Shown here: positions 49,794 to 58,795 of the stretch, piece by piece | Numbering within the stretch: the first letter of the stretch is position 1 | Layout: the number at the start of each line of letters is the position of its first letter | DNA from: Bacillota bacterium | GTDB taxonomy: Bacteria; Bacillota; Sulfobacillia; JAUYEG01 | DNA: 64,000 nucleotides | Direction of reading: 5' to 3' | Assembly (NCBI GenBank): GCA_030691505.1 | Contig: JAUYEG010000063.1 | Coordinates: forward strand, 1-64,000 | Position numbers and translations under genes: made by a program | Notes under the pieces: model-generated | Seen by the model: only the letters and a program-made list of their open reading frames with translations | Databases searched by the model: none | Told to the model about the DNA's origin: nothing

Positions 49794-50675
49794 CTACCAG
49801 GCCGAACGCAGGAATGAAAGTACGCTCGGCAGCAACACGATGATCAGGATCGCCGGTAGGAAGAAGAACATCGCGCACAGGCTTAGGCGGGCCGGAAGCC
49901 CGTTGGCCCATCCGAGGTATTCCTGGCGCAGGCGGTCACGCGCCATTGAAGCTTGCCTGGCGAGGCCTGCGGTCAGGGGCAAGCCCAGAGCACGTGAGCG
50001 CTCAGCGGCGGCTGCAAGAGCCATGACTTCCTCCGCCTGAGCCAGTTCACCCCACCGCGCCAGGGCGCTCTCGCAGCTCACACCAGCTCGAATCTCCCGC
50101 ACGACCTCGCCGAGCTGACGGCCGAACGCCGCCCCCCGTTCCATGTCAGGATCGTCCGCCAAGGTCGACAGCGCTCGTTCGAGGCTCATGCCGGCCAGCA
50201 GACATAGGCGCAGACGGTGCAGGAAATGGGGCCACTGACGGCGGAGCAGGGCGCCATTTGCCCGGCCGCGGGTATCGACAAACCAGTCGACGCCGAATAG
50301 CCCGAACGCAGCAGCAACTGCGGCCCATGCCTGCAAGTCCACCCGCTTGATGGCCAGCCCGACCATGACGCCTACGACCGCGCAGCAGAGCGCGCTGACG
50401 AGTCGCAGAGAAAGGTAGGCCTCGGTCTCCAGTGCAAGCCCGGCCCGGGCCAGGCGAGCGCGCTGAGCGCGCGACCACTCGGCCGGCAGGAGCATCGCCA
50501 GCCGCCGTACGGCTGATCGATTCACTGCGCCCGATTCCCCCGCTCGGGCTCCAGGACGCCAACCGATCCTGATGCCGAATTCCCTGCGCTGCCCTCCAAA
50601 ACGGCTATCCAGCCATGCGAGCATCATCAGAAGGGCCATCACGAGCATGCACACCGGCAAAGTGGGGTGGCGCAT
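49794..50675 (-). CDS. tadC: Tad pilus platform protein TadC (first cluster)
   Basis: 293 aa, type II secretion F-domain membrane protein. Hydrophobic helices at about residues 5-22, 92-110, 115-133 and 265-288, with a central GspF-like cytoplasmic domain (LRLCLLAGMSLERALSTLAD, EVVREIRAGVSCESALARWG). It starts at 50675, directly after tadB. With TadB it forms the inner-membrane platform driven by TadA. Confidence 0.88.
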   Translation of the reverse strand: MRHPTLPVCMLVMALLMMLAWLDSRFGGQRREFGIRIGWRPGARAGESGAVNRSAVRRLAMLLPAEWSRAQRARLARAGLALETEAYLSLRLVSALCCAVVGVMVGLAIKRVDLQAWAAVAAAFGLFGVDWFVDTRGRANGALLRRQWPHFLHRLRLCLLAGMSLERALSTLADDPDMERGAAFGRQLGEVVREIRAGVSCESALARWGELAQAEEVMALAAAAERSRALGLPLTAGLARQASMARDRLRQEYLGWANGLPARLSLCAMFFFLPAILIIVLLPSVLSFLRSAW

Positions 50676-50676
50676 G

Positions 50677-51606
50677 TCACACCCCTGGCCGGAGGGAGTC
50701 GGGGGGCCGCTGCATCCGGGCGGTGGCGGCTATGCCGCACAGCCAGAGCACACCGCCCAGGAAGAGACCGTGCCTGCCCACGGGATCTTCCCTGAGGGGG
50801 GCGATCGCCCAGGGGTTGAACATAGCCATGTAGCCCAGGAGAGAGACGGGGATTAGTGCCAGAATCCACGCCGTCCACCTGGCTTCGCTTAGCTTGGCTG
50901 CAAGTTCCCGATGTGAGAGCAGCGCCTCATCAGCACGCTCAACTGCTTCTCCGAGCAGTTGGCCGAGGCTGCATTCGGTGTCGGCGTGCAGCCGGAGGGC
51001 ATCAAGCAGCAGGCGGTATTCCGGGCAACTGGCCACCTCATGGAGCCTGCTGAGCGCAGACACCAAAGGCTCACCGGCCGCGTGAGCTCGCAAGGCTACG
51101 CCAAGCATCTGCCGCAGCGGATCCTTAGCATGTTCGGCAGCAACGGACAGCGACCTGACTGCATTATCCCCGCCGGCGGTGGCCAACTGCATCTCCTGTA
51201 GGAGGGTGTGAGCCTGCCGGGCCAGAACCTCCCCTCGCCTACCGGTCACGTTGAGCCGCCACGCAATCAGAACGACCGGCCCTCCAGCCGCCGCCACCGA
51301 GGCGTGCCAGCCCCATAGCCCAAGAAGCTCGGCAAACCCGAGCCCGAGGACCGCGCTGAGCCCGAACAATGCCCAGAGTCCTGTTGAAGGCAGATCAAGC
51401 CCGAGATAGCGCTTGGCCCAACCGGCCATTCCACGCTGCAATCCGCTCTGCCCGGCGTGAGCGATGGTGGCCTGGGCAGCCTGCAGCCGTCCAACGAGTT
51501 CGTGAACCCGCATGCGGTGGACAGCCAGGCCCCAGGCCACCAGTACTAGCACGGATAGCCCAACGCAGCTGGCTGCCAGCGACGCCGCGAGGCCGGGGTC
51601 AAGCAC
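50677..51606 (-). CDS. tadB: Tad pilus platform protein TadB (first cluster)
   Basis: GspF-like membrane protein. GTG 51606, eight bases after GGAGG and overlapping tadA by 8 bp, gives 309 aa (an opening to 51747 lies inside tadA). Helices near residues 10-27, 85-120, 250-275 and 285-300 surround a soluble domain with LLQEMQLATAGGDNAVRSLS and LGVALRAHAAGEPLVSALSR. It is paired with tadC. Confidence 0.88.
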   Translation of the reverse strand: MLDPGLAASLAASCVGLSVLVLVAWGLAVHRMRVHELVGRLQAAQATIAHAGQSGLQRGMAGWAKRYLGLDLPSTGLWALFGLSAVLGLGFAELLGLWGWHASVAAAGGPVVLIAWRLNVTGRRGEVLARQAHTLLQEMQLATAGGDNAVRSLSVAAEHAKDPLRQMLGVALRAHAAGEPLVSALSRLHEVASCPEYRLLLDALRLHADTECSLGQLLGEAVERADEALLSHRELAAKLSEARWTAWILALIPVSLLGYMAMFNPWAIAPLREDPVGRHGLFLGGVLWLCGIAATARMQRPPDSLRPGV

Positions 51607-53014
51607 CGGGCACACCTCCGGAGAGCAACTCCCTCGCTGTGCGTAACAGGCCTGCGACAGCATGGACGGCTCCACGGCGGGTTGAACGGTGCTGCAGGTG
51701 ATGCAGTACGAGAACGGTCTCGGCCTGCCGCGGCGGGGGCCAGACACAAACCGTGACCGGATCAGCCCCGCGGCTCACGCCCGCCAGAACTGCTATCTCG
51801 GCCACTTGACGTTTCCCGGACTCGGAACGAGCCAGGTGAACCACAATGTCCAACGCGCTGGTGATCTGATCGCGGACGGCGGCCAGCACCACGTTGCCCG
51901 CGCTCATCAGGGCCAGCGTTTCCAGACGGAACAGGGCGTCCTGAGCGGAGTTGGCGTGGATTGTGCACATCGAGCCCGCATGACCCGTGTTGATTGCGCT
52001 CACGAAATCGTAGGCCGCTTCGTCACGGACTTCCCCCAGCACCAGCCTGTCTGGACGCATGCGCAGAGCATTGCGCACCAGTTGCCGGATCGTGACTTCA
52101 CCTAGCCCCTCCAGGTTCGCGGGCCTTGCTTCAAGGTTAACAGCATGGACAGATTCCAGGCGGAGTTCGGCCGCGTCCTCAATTGCCACGAGCCGCTCCT
52201 TGGCCTGCGGTACGAGGAGGCAGAGCGCGTTAAGCAATGTGGTCTTTCCCGATCCCGCTCCGCCCGATATCAGCAGGTTGAGTCGGCAGGCAACAACGGC
52301 TCGAAGCAACGATGCCACCTCATCCGTCAGGAGTTCCAGAGCTATCAACTCATCTACCGAGAGAGGCTGCTTTCGAAACCGTCTGATGGTGATCGTGCAG
52401 CCACCGGTTGCCAGAGGCGGAATTATGACGTTGAGGCGTGAGCCGTCCGGTAGCCGGGCGTCCACGAAGGGAATCAGGTTGTCTAGCCGGCGACCGAGCG
52501 GAGCCAGGATCCGCGCAACCGATTCGCGCACATGCTTCTCGTCGCGGTAGGAGAGGTCGCTTCTGCGCAGCACTCCTTCCCGCTCGAAGTAGATCTCGTT
52601 GGGGCGGTTGACCATGACGTCCGTGACCAGCGGATCGTCGAGAAGCGGTTCAATCGGACCGAATCCGGCGATTTCACGCACCGCTGTCTCGGCGAGCGCC
52701 TCTCTGGTCAGACCGTCGACCACAAGGTTGTCCTTACAGATGATTGCCGCGCACCCGCGGCGCAGGCCGCTGCGCCGTTCCTCGTGGTCCTGGCCGGGCT
52801 CCAACAGCTCCGCGTACTCGCGAAGCAGCGCCTGTCTGATTTGCTCCACCGCTCGCGCTGCATCCAGGCGCTCCCCTGAATCAGGCTGGGCGACCAGATC
52901 CGACAGGGACCCGCGCGGCATACGTCCAGATACCGGCCGTTGAGCAGGATCCTCAGCTGGTACCTGTTCCAGGCGCTCTCCCTGGATACGAAGGCGCTCG
53001 AGAAGGCCTGTCAT
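51599..53014 (-). CDS. tadA: Tad pilus secretion ATPase TadA (first cluster)
   Basis: CpaF-type hexameric ATPase, 471 aa from ATG 53014, overlapping the cpaE stop as ATGA. SGGAGSGKTTLLNALCLLVP is Walker A, ERLVAIEDAAEL the Asp box, RPDRLVLGEVRDEAAYDF Walker B, and HAGSMCTIHANSAQDALFRL the His box. The N-terminus of ~80 residues is specific. A paralogue with the same motifs starts at the right edge of the window. Confidence 0.95.
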   Translation of the reverse strand: MTGLLERLRIQGERLEQVPAEDPAQRPVSGRMPRGSLSDLVAQPDSGERLDAARAVEQIRQALLREYAELLEPGQDHEERRSGLRRGCAAIICKDNLVVDGLTREALAETAVREIAGFGPIEPLLDDPLVTDVMVNRPNEIYFEREGVLRRSDLSYRDEKHVRESVARILAPLGRRLDNLIPFVDARLPDGSRLNVIIPPLATGGCTITIRRFRKQPLSVDELIALELLTDEVASLLRAVVACRLNLLISGGAGSGKTTLLNALCLLVPQAKERLVAIEDAAELRLESVHAVNLEARPANLEGLGEVTIRQLVRNALRMRPDRLVLGEVRDEAAYDFVSAINTGHAGSMCTIHANSAQDALFRLETLALMSAGNVVLAAVRDQITSALDIVVHLARSESGKRQVAEIAVLAGVSRGADPVTVCVWPPPRQAETVLVLHHLQHRSTRRGAVHAVAGLLRTARELLSGGVPGA

Positions 53015-54234
53015 CCGCGGTACCTTTCTCCGGCCCATGGCAGGGCTTGCCCGCGCCCCCGGCGGGTTTCCGGCTTCCATGGTAGCGAAAAGCGGCGCCG
53101 TCCCGGTTGGATGGCGTCCGGCCAGACGTGCGTCACCAACCCCTCGAGCGCACGAGCCAGCGGGCTGCGGGGGGTGGCGAGAACCGTGGGGCGGCCGCGA
53201 AATGCCTCCAGGTCCGCACGGTGACCGATATCAGGCAGCACGGCACATGGTTCCATCCCCAGGAGGTCCGATGAATCGCGTATGGAGAGCGGACCACGCC
53301 GGCCAACCCGGTTGAGAACCAGGCAGAGCCGCTCGCGCACGGGGTAGTTAAGCCTCTTGAGCAACTCGACTGTTACCCGTGCCTGCCTGACCGCGCCAGG
53401 GCACAGGGTGGATACGAGAACTACTCGCGATGAATCCTCGAGTGCCGTGTAGAGCAGGTCGCTATCGGCATCTGACGGGGTATCAACGACGACGCACTTG
53501 GCTGACCCTCGGGCCGACTGCACAATAGACCGGACCAGTGTCTCATCGGCCAGGGACGCCAGCTCGGGCCGCGCTGGAGCAGCCCACAAGCTTAGGGGCA
53601 GCTCGGGGCTTAGCGCCACCCACTCGGCCCGCCCCGGTTGCCCTTTGTGCGCACAGGCCTGCACCAGGTCAAGCGCCGGCGTCATGCCAAGTCTCAGAGA
53701 AAGGTCGCCTGATTCGAAATCCAGATCCACAGCGGCGACCTGGATGCCCAGGGAAGCGAGCCGTGATGCGAGGTTACCGGCAACCATGGTCTTGCCCACA
53801 CCTCCCTTGGAGCCCATCACAAGGACGACCATTTGCCGAGCTGGGGCCCCAACTGGCTGGGGCTGCGGATCTTGGGACCCGGACCAGGGGTGCGATGAGG
53901 GCCCTGGACTCAACACGCGCGTGACCATTCCCTGGAAACGTATCGCGAAGGACGGATCTCCATCGGCGACAACCCAAACTTCCGGGGGTGAGGCGCCCAG
54001 GGTGCCAAGGTTGCGGACCGCATCCCAGCCATCCACTGCATCCACAAGACGTTGGGAAACAACCAGGACGTCGACTCCCAGGCGTGCAGCCAGTGGTACC
54101 GCAAGATCGAAGCGGTCAAGCTGTCCGGCGCAGGCAAGGCCGGTTGGAAGCGGCGAGCCCTGGGGAAGAACCGCGAACGCCGTGCGGGGTGCGGTTGGAA
54201 CGCCCCCGGCTGAGCTGACCCGCCCGGTTCTCAT
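53011..54234 (-). CDS. cpaE: CpaE/TadZ pilus localisation ATPase
   Basis: 407 aa from ATG 54234, overlapping cpaB as ATGA. An atypical receiver-like N-terminal domain (~110 residues; no canonical phosphorylation motif apparent) is followed by a MinD/ParA ATPase: GSKGGVGKTMVAGNLASRLA with the deviant Walker A, AAVDLDFESGDLSLRLGM and KCVVVDTPSDADSDLLY. It targets the Tad machine to a cell site by family. Confidence 0.85.
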   Translation of the reverse strand: MRTGRVSSAGGVPTAPRTAFAVLPQGSPLPTGLACAGQLDRFDLAVPLAARLGVDVLVVSQRLVDAVDGWDAVRNLGTLGASPPEVWVVADGDPSFAIRFQGMVTRVLSPGPSSHPWSGSQDPQPQPVGAPARQMVVLVMGSKGGVGKTMVAGNLASRLASLGIQVAAVDLDFESGDLSLRLGMTPALDLVQACAHKGQPGRAEWVALSPELPLSLWAAPARPELASLADETLVRSIVQSARGSAKCVVVDTPSDADSDLLYTALEDSSRVVLVSTLCPGAVRQARVTVELLKRLNYPVRERLCLVLNRVGRRGPLSIRDSSDLLGMEPCAVLPDIGHRADLEAFRGRPTVLATPRSPLARALEGLVTHVWPDAIQPGRRRFSLPWKPETRRGRGQALPWAGERYRG

Positions 54235-54902
54235 CGCGGGATCACTTCCCCATGGTTCGCTGTGGGCTCGTCCAGCGAATGCCTGGTACCCCTGACCACG
54301 AGGTAGACGTGACCGCACGAAAGGGCCAGAGCAATCGACTCGACCTGATGATCCGGGACCGCCAAAAGGGCACCGCCCAGACCCGCCTTGGACCCCGCGC
54401 CTGTCAACGGGTTTCCACGCTCATCCCGTAGCTCAAGTACGGGGAGGTCAAGAGCAAGGCGGTAGGCCACTGGATCGCTCCGGCCGGAGGTCACCGCAAC
54501 GAGATCAACACGGTCTCCAGGCCCTATGCCGCTTCCGGCCGCCCGGGCAAACCCGGCGGCCACGAACATCGCCCTCTGCGAGGGCTCCAAGCCAAAAACG
54601 TATCGACCCTCAAATCCCAGGTCAGTGCGGGAGGCGTGCAATTGCTCCCCCGCGAAAATCGTCTGGGTCACCGTCCGGCCCAGAGCGTGTGACGCCAAAC
54701 GGAGAGCATCGGGGTGCAAGGCTTCCACGGGGAGATAGCAGATTCGGATGTCCCCGGGTCCGATAACTTCGCGTGGATGCAGGTCACGGGTTGTGACAAG
54801 CACCGGCGATCGCTGGTCCAGGGCACGCAAGTACCCGTAGGTCAATACACCACCAGCCAGGGCCAAGCCCACACCCAAGATCAGGAACCACCGGCTACGC
54901 AA
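54231..54902 (-). CDS. cpaB: CpaB/RcpC SAF-domain pilus assembly protein
   Basis: TTG 54902 directly after GAGGAGGTG gives 223 aa; an ATG at 54947 lacks a good ribosome site. One N-terminal transmembrane helix is followed by a SAF domain (LVTTRDLHPREVIGPGDIRI, HALGRTVTQTIFAGEQLHAS) and an extracytoplasmic RcpC-like region. First gene of the tad operon. The region up to the divergent SLH gene is about 200 bp and holds the operon's promoter. Confidence 0.85.
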   Translation of the reverse strand: MRSRWFLILGVGLALAGGVLTYGYLRALDQRSPVLVTTRDLHPREVIGPGDIRICYLPVEALHPDALRLASHALGRTVTQTIFAGEQLHASRTDLGFEGRYVFGLEPSQRAMFVAAGFARAAGSGIGPGDRVDLVAVTSGRSDPVAYRLALDLPVLELRDERGNPLTGAGSKAGLGGALLAVPDHQVESIALALSCGHVYLVVRGTRHSLDEPTANHGEVIPR

Positions 54903-54971
54903 ACCCGCACCTCCTCGCGGGACTAGGCTACATCCAATTTCTGCCATCGCGCAAGCCCCTCACTGCCACAA

Positions 54972-54988
54972 CGAAACGACATGTTTCG
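54972..54988. promoter_or_regulatory. Palindrome in the tad / SLH divergent promoter region
   Basis: CGAAAC (54972-54977), GACAT, GTTTCG (54983-54988): a perfect 6-bp inverted repeat with a 5-bp spacer. It lies between two divergently transcribed units, a natural place for a shared operator. Confidence 0.4.
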
Positions 54989-55105
54989 ACGAATGAGCTC
55001 TAACCTGAGGGACGTCTCGCCTGGCAGTTGATGTCGAGCGGAATCGCTGGACTCCATCTCCCGACGGAGCTATCATCATTCCATAATCTGGGAGGCGATG
55101 ACGCG

Positions 55106-55996
55106 TTGGGGCGGCGAAGAGGGGCACTGGGGCTGGCTGTTCTGGTCGCGTTGTTGGTTCACGCCGCGATCTCCTGCCGGGCATCCGCCGGCGCCGTCCA
55201 CACGGCGGTGGAACTCGGGCTTCTGCCCGCATGCGCGATTGACCTTGCGCCGGATATGCCCGTGACGAGGTCCCTCTGGGGGATCATGCTGTACGACACG
55301 CTGGCCGCCTGGCTGCCGCCTGGGCCTTCAGGATCTCAGTGCCGGGACCTGCCCAGGGACGGTGACGGCGACGTACTGGCGGCCCTGGTGGGCGCCGGGT
55401 GGATTGACCTCGCGGGGACACGGAGTTTCCTTCCATTCAGGCCCGTGACCCGGGATCAGGCCCTGCTTTCGCTGGCGGCGGCGTTCAGAGCGGCAGGCCA
55501 ACGCACGGCAGCGCCCACGGCGACCCGATCGGGCACGCCTGCGGTGCCGCGGGAGCTGGCGCTACTGTTGGCGATGGACGCGCCCGCCGACGGCTCCCGG
55601 CCCCTCGGCCTCACCCAGGCCGCAGCCCTTCTGAGCAAGGCGGTCCAGTTGCTGCAGCCCCCTGTGGATGCGCCGACCCCCGCTTCTGCTGTCCAGCGGT
55701 ATCTGAGTAATCTCGGGCAAGCGCTTGAGAGCGGGTCTATGTGCCCTCCGCTGCTTCCGGTCTGCGGGTCGGCGGCGGCCAACCTGGCCCGCAACTCAGG
55801 CCGGCTTGCAACCGGCCGCTATTCTCTCCAGTTGTCTGCGCTGGACGTTATTCGAGTTGACCGCGCAGGTTTGCTCGCGGTGGTGACGGCAAGGCGGCGG
55901 ATGATCGTGAGCACCGGCGGCGCCGCACAAGAGAGCGACATCACCGACGTCTTCCGGCTCCGGCTGACTCCAGCCGGTTGGAGTATCTACAGATAG
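55106..55996 (+). CDS. Secreted protein with a degenerate SLH-like region
   Basis: TTG 55106 (after GGGAGGCGATGACGCG) gives 296 aa; an ATG at 55028 is the alternative. The N-terminal LGRRRGALGLAVLVALLVHA is a signal peptide. The region VHTAVELGLLPACAIDLAPD and WIDLAGTRSFLPFRPVTRDQ with LSLAAAFRAAG follows the SLH repeat pattern (helix, G-I/L, F.P...VTR.E/Q). The last ~100 residues are unassigned and start with VQRYLSNLGQALESGSMCPP. It lies 12 bp before a second SLH protein. The start is not certain. Confidence 0.6.
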   Translation: MGRRRGALGLAVLVALLVHAAISCRASAGAVHTAVELGLLPACAIDLAPDMPVTRSLWGIMLYDTLAAWLPPGPSGSQCRDLPRDGDGDVLAALVGAGWIDLAGTRSFLPFRPVTRDQALLSLAAAFRAAGQRTAAPTATRSGTPAVPRELALLLAMDAPADGSRPLGLTQAAALLSKAVQLLQPPVDAPTPASAVQRYLSNLGQALESGSMCPPLLPVCGSAAANLARNSGRLATGRYSLQLSALDVIRVDRAGLLAVVTARRRMIVSTGGAAQESDITDVFRLRLTPAGWSIYR

Positions 55997-56008
55997 GAGG
56001 TTTCGATC

Positions 56009-57346
56009 TTGACGGGACGTGCGAGGGCCCGGTCCCTCGCGGTTCTTCTGGTAGGCGTGGCTCTTGCCCTGGGGGTGCTGCCCTGCCGGGCTGCGCTGGC
56101 CAACTGGACGTTCGGCCCGGAGTACGAGGTCCGGGTTGAAACGTTCGAATACCGCAACGCCTGGTATCTGAGACATGTCTATTGGCGTCCGGCGTACCTC
56201 AACGGGGTGTACCAGTTTGACGAGTTCACCCACAACGTGGACGTCTACCAAGGACCGCTTATGTCCTATGGCCCCCCGGACGTGGCTGGCCAGAGCATCG
56301 AGTATTGCGATGCGCCGCATGCCAGCCTGGTCGTTCGCTACCACCGGGCCGTCTACCGGTACGGACAGCTTGCGGGCTATGAGGACCTGCCCGACCTTAC
56401 ACGGGTCGAGGATGTCTGCAGTCAGTATCAAGGCCAAGAGTTCGCCCAAAGCGCCGTGGTGGTTCAGGTGGGCGGCACAACGATGCTGAGAGTCACCTAC
56501 TCCTACCCCATCTACCACGCAAATCCGGGGTACGGGGCATTCACGGTTGGCTATGGGCAAAGGGAAGAGCTGACCCCGATGGCGGGGAATGCCGCCGGCT
56601 CGGCCGGCGGGGCGGGCACTCCGCTCGTTTCCGCACCTTCACCCGATGCAGCCGGGTATTTGGATGTGGCACTCCGGCAACTCGACACCGTCGAGCAGTT
56701 TGATGACTTCGCGCTGGTTGCATCCAACTCGTACGCTCAGGACATCAAGGACGCATTCAGCCTTGGCCTCATCGTTGGGAAGTACGATGAGACACGCCAA
56801 TACTTTGACCCCAACGCGGCGATCACAGCTGGCGAGATGATCAACATCCTGGCCCGCAACCTCGGGGCTACGTCGACAACCCAGGGCGGGGAGGCAGCCG
56901 CCTATCTGACCGGGCTCGGCGTGAGCCTGCCGTCCACCCTTGACGGGGCTTTGTCGCTGGCCGCTCTTGAGTCCCTGGCGAGTCAGATATCAAATCTTGA
57001 TCAGGCCGGTAAGGCCGACCTCCTGGTTCTGCGGCATGTTCTTGAGGGGACTCTCGTCGCCGACGTAGACGGGGGCATCAGCCGCGCCCATGCCGTCGCC
57101 ATGTACCGGCCGCCGAAAAGCCCTGCCCCCGGCGGCACTGCAGTTCTGCCCCCTTCGGGTGGGGGCGGCCAGGGCGCATGGGAGCCTCCGCACACAGCGC
57201 CTGGCACCGCCGACTCCGGATCCGGGCCGCCGCCGTGGGTTTCAGAACCTCTGCTTCCTGGCGGCCTGCCGCCTGACACCGGTCTACCGGGGTCTGCCCC
57301 ATCTCCGCCAGGCTGGGGCGAGGTGATCTTCATCCTGTCGGACTAG
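56009..57346 (+). CDS. Secreted SLH-domain protein, possible cell-wall or surface protein
   Basis: TTG 56009 follows AGGAGG by eight bases; 445 aa. A signal peptide (ARSLAVLLVGVALALGVLPC) precedes a Tyr/Val-rich beta domain (about residues 35-190: FGPEYEVRVETFEYRNAWYL, YSYPIYHANPGYGAFTVGYG). A clear SLH repeat follows, YAQDIKDAFSLGLIVGKYDE to ITAGEMINILARNLG, then a second partial one, and a proline-rich tail. The N-terminal domain is not recognised. Encoded with another SLH-like protein and facing the tad operon, it may anchor to the cell-wall polymer. A terminator hairpin follows. Confidence 0.72.
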   Translation: MTGRARARSLAVLLVGVALALGVLPCRAALANWTFGPEYEVRVETFEYRNAWYLRHVYWRPAYLNGVYQFDEFTHNVDVYQGPLMSYGPPDVAGQSIEYCDAPHASLVVRYHRAVYRYGQLAGYEDLPDLTRVEDVCSQYQGQEFAQSAVVVQVGGTTMLRVTYSYPIYHANPGYGAFTVGYGQREELTPMAGNAAGSAGGAGTPLVSAPSPDAAGYLDVALRQLDTVEQFDDFALVASNSYAQDIKDAFSLGLIVGKYDETRQYFDPNAAITAGEMINILARNLGATSTTQGGEAAAYLTGLGVSLPSTLDGALSLAALESLASQISNLDQAGKADLLVLRHVLEGTLVADVDGGISRAHAVAMYRPPKSPAPGGTAVLPPSGGGGQGAWEPPHTAPGTADSGSGPPPWVSEPLLPGGLPPDTGLPGSAPSPPGWGEVIFILSD

Positions 57347-57412
57347 ACACGCCAGCAGGCATGCCTGATCCGGGGCCTATGTAAGATGCCGGCAGATATC
57401 CAGGAATGACTA

Positions 57413-57443
57413 TGCGGGCCGGCGGTTTCCCCGCCGGCCCGCA
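57413..57443. terminator. Bidirectional terminator
   Basis: TGCGGGCCGGCGG (57413-57425) and CCGCCGGCCCGCA (57431-57443) are perfect 13-bp complements with a 5-nt loop. It sits between the convergent SLH gene and thrC. Confidence 0.85.
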
Positions 57444-57512
57444 TTCACACCACACACACTCTGTCTCAGTAACCCAAAGGCACTGCGCAGCCGCGACGCG
57501 CTCCGCCTCGGC

Positions 57513-58718
57513 CTACAGCACTATCTCCTCGTCCGGGTTGAGCACGGGCAGCTCCGGACGCACGATATCCGGGTACTTGATGCCTGCGCCGGTATTAAGG
57601 ATGACGACCTTGTCTTCGGGCTGGATATAGCCCGTTTGGACCAGACGCCGCGCCGCCGCGATCGCCGCCCCGCCCTCCGGGCAGATAAACATGCCCTCGG
57701 TCAGCGCGGTAAGCTTCACGCCCTCCATGATCTCCTCGTCGCTGACTGCAACCGCCGTCCCTCCGGTCTCGCGGATGGCCTGGAGGACCAGGAAGTCGCC
57801 CAGGGCCTTGGGGACGCGGATGCCGCCGGCAAACGTCTTGGCGCCGGTATGGAACTCCGAGCTCTCCTTGCCCTCCTGATAGGCGCGCACGATGGGCATG
57901 CAGCCCTCCGCCTGCACGGCGACGAGCTTGGGCGGCTTGTCCTTGACCCATCCCATCTGGATGAGCTCCTGGTATGCCTTCCAGATACCGATCAGGCCGA
58001 CGCCGCCGCCCGTGGGATAGATGACGACGTCCGGGGCTCCCCAATCAAAATCCTCCGCGATTTCAAGTCCCATAGTCTTCTTGCCCTCGATGCGGTACGG
58101 CTCCTTTAGCGTGGCCACATCGAACCACTCGTACTTCGCGGCTGCTTTGGAGATCATGCGGCCAGCATCGCTGATGAGCCCCCGCACGAGCCAGGTCTTG
58201 GCCCCGCTGAGGACGCATTCGAGCATGGCGACCCGCTCGGCGTCCACCGGCATGGCGATGAAAGCTTCGATGCCCGCCCGGGCGGCATAGCAGGACCAGG
58301 CTCCGCCCGCATGTCCGGCCGTAGGCATCGCGATTTTGCCGATCCCGAGCTCCTTACACCGCGAGATGCCGCAGGACGCGCCGCGGGACTTGAATGTGCC
58401 GGTCGGGTTTAGGCCCTCATCTTTGATCTGCAGGTGTTCCAGGCCGAGCGCCTTGCCGAGCCTGCCGGCGGTCAGCATGGGCGTGGACCCCTCGCCCAGG
58501 CTGACGATGTTCTCCTCGCGGGCAACAGGCAGGAACTCCCGGTACCGCCACATGCCGGGCGGGCGCTTCTTGATCTCCCGGCGGCTGATTCCCCGCCCCA
58601 TGTCGTCAAGGTCGTACCGGACAAGCAGTGGCGCACCGCACTGGCAAGTGTTGTTGGGCCGGAACGGAGCGTAACTCCGCTGGCATTTGGGGCATTCGAG
58701 ATGCGAAATATAGGTCAT
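57513..58718 (-). CDS. thrC: Threonine synthase
   Basis: PLP enzyme converting O-phosphohomoserine to threonine, 401 aa from ATG 58718 after GGAGGG. The PLP lysine is in NPTGTFKSRGAS. An N-terminal zinc ribbon (CPKCQRSYAPFRPNNTCQCG) precedes the fold-II PLP core. VSLGEGSTPMLTAGRLG and YPTGGGVGLIGIWKAYQE are characteristic. No other threonine genes are near. A PLP lyase of different specificity cannot be excluded. Confidence 0.9.
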   Translation of the reverse strand: MTYISHLECPKCQRSYAPFRPNNTCQCGAPLLVRYDLDDMGRGISRREIKKRPPGMWRYREFLPVAREENIVSLGEGSTPMLTAGRLGKALGLEHLQIKDEGLNPTGTFKSRGASCGISRCKELGIGKIAMPTAGHAGGAWSCYAARAGIEAFIAMPVDAERVAMLECVLSGAKTWLVRGLISDAGRMISKAAAKYEWFDVATLKEPYRIEGKKTMGLEIAEDFDWGAPDVVIYPTGGGVGLIGIWKAYQELIQMGWVKDKPPKLVAVQAEGCMPIVRAYQEGKESSEFHTGAKTFAGGIRVPKALGDFLVLQAIRETGGTAVAVSDEEIMEGVKLTALTEGMFICPEGGAAIAAARRLVQTGYIQPEDKVVILNTGAGIKYPDIVRPELPVLNPDEEIVL

Positions 58719-58795
58719 TGGCGACCCTCCTGAGGTACGATACGGTGGAATTCCAGCACTGGCATTGAGTAGCTGCAATTCCTCACGTAACGCCG

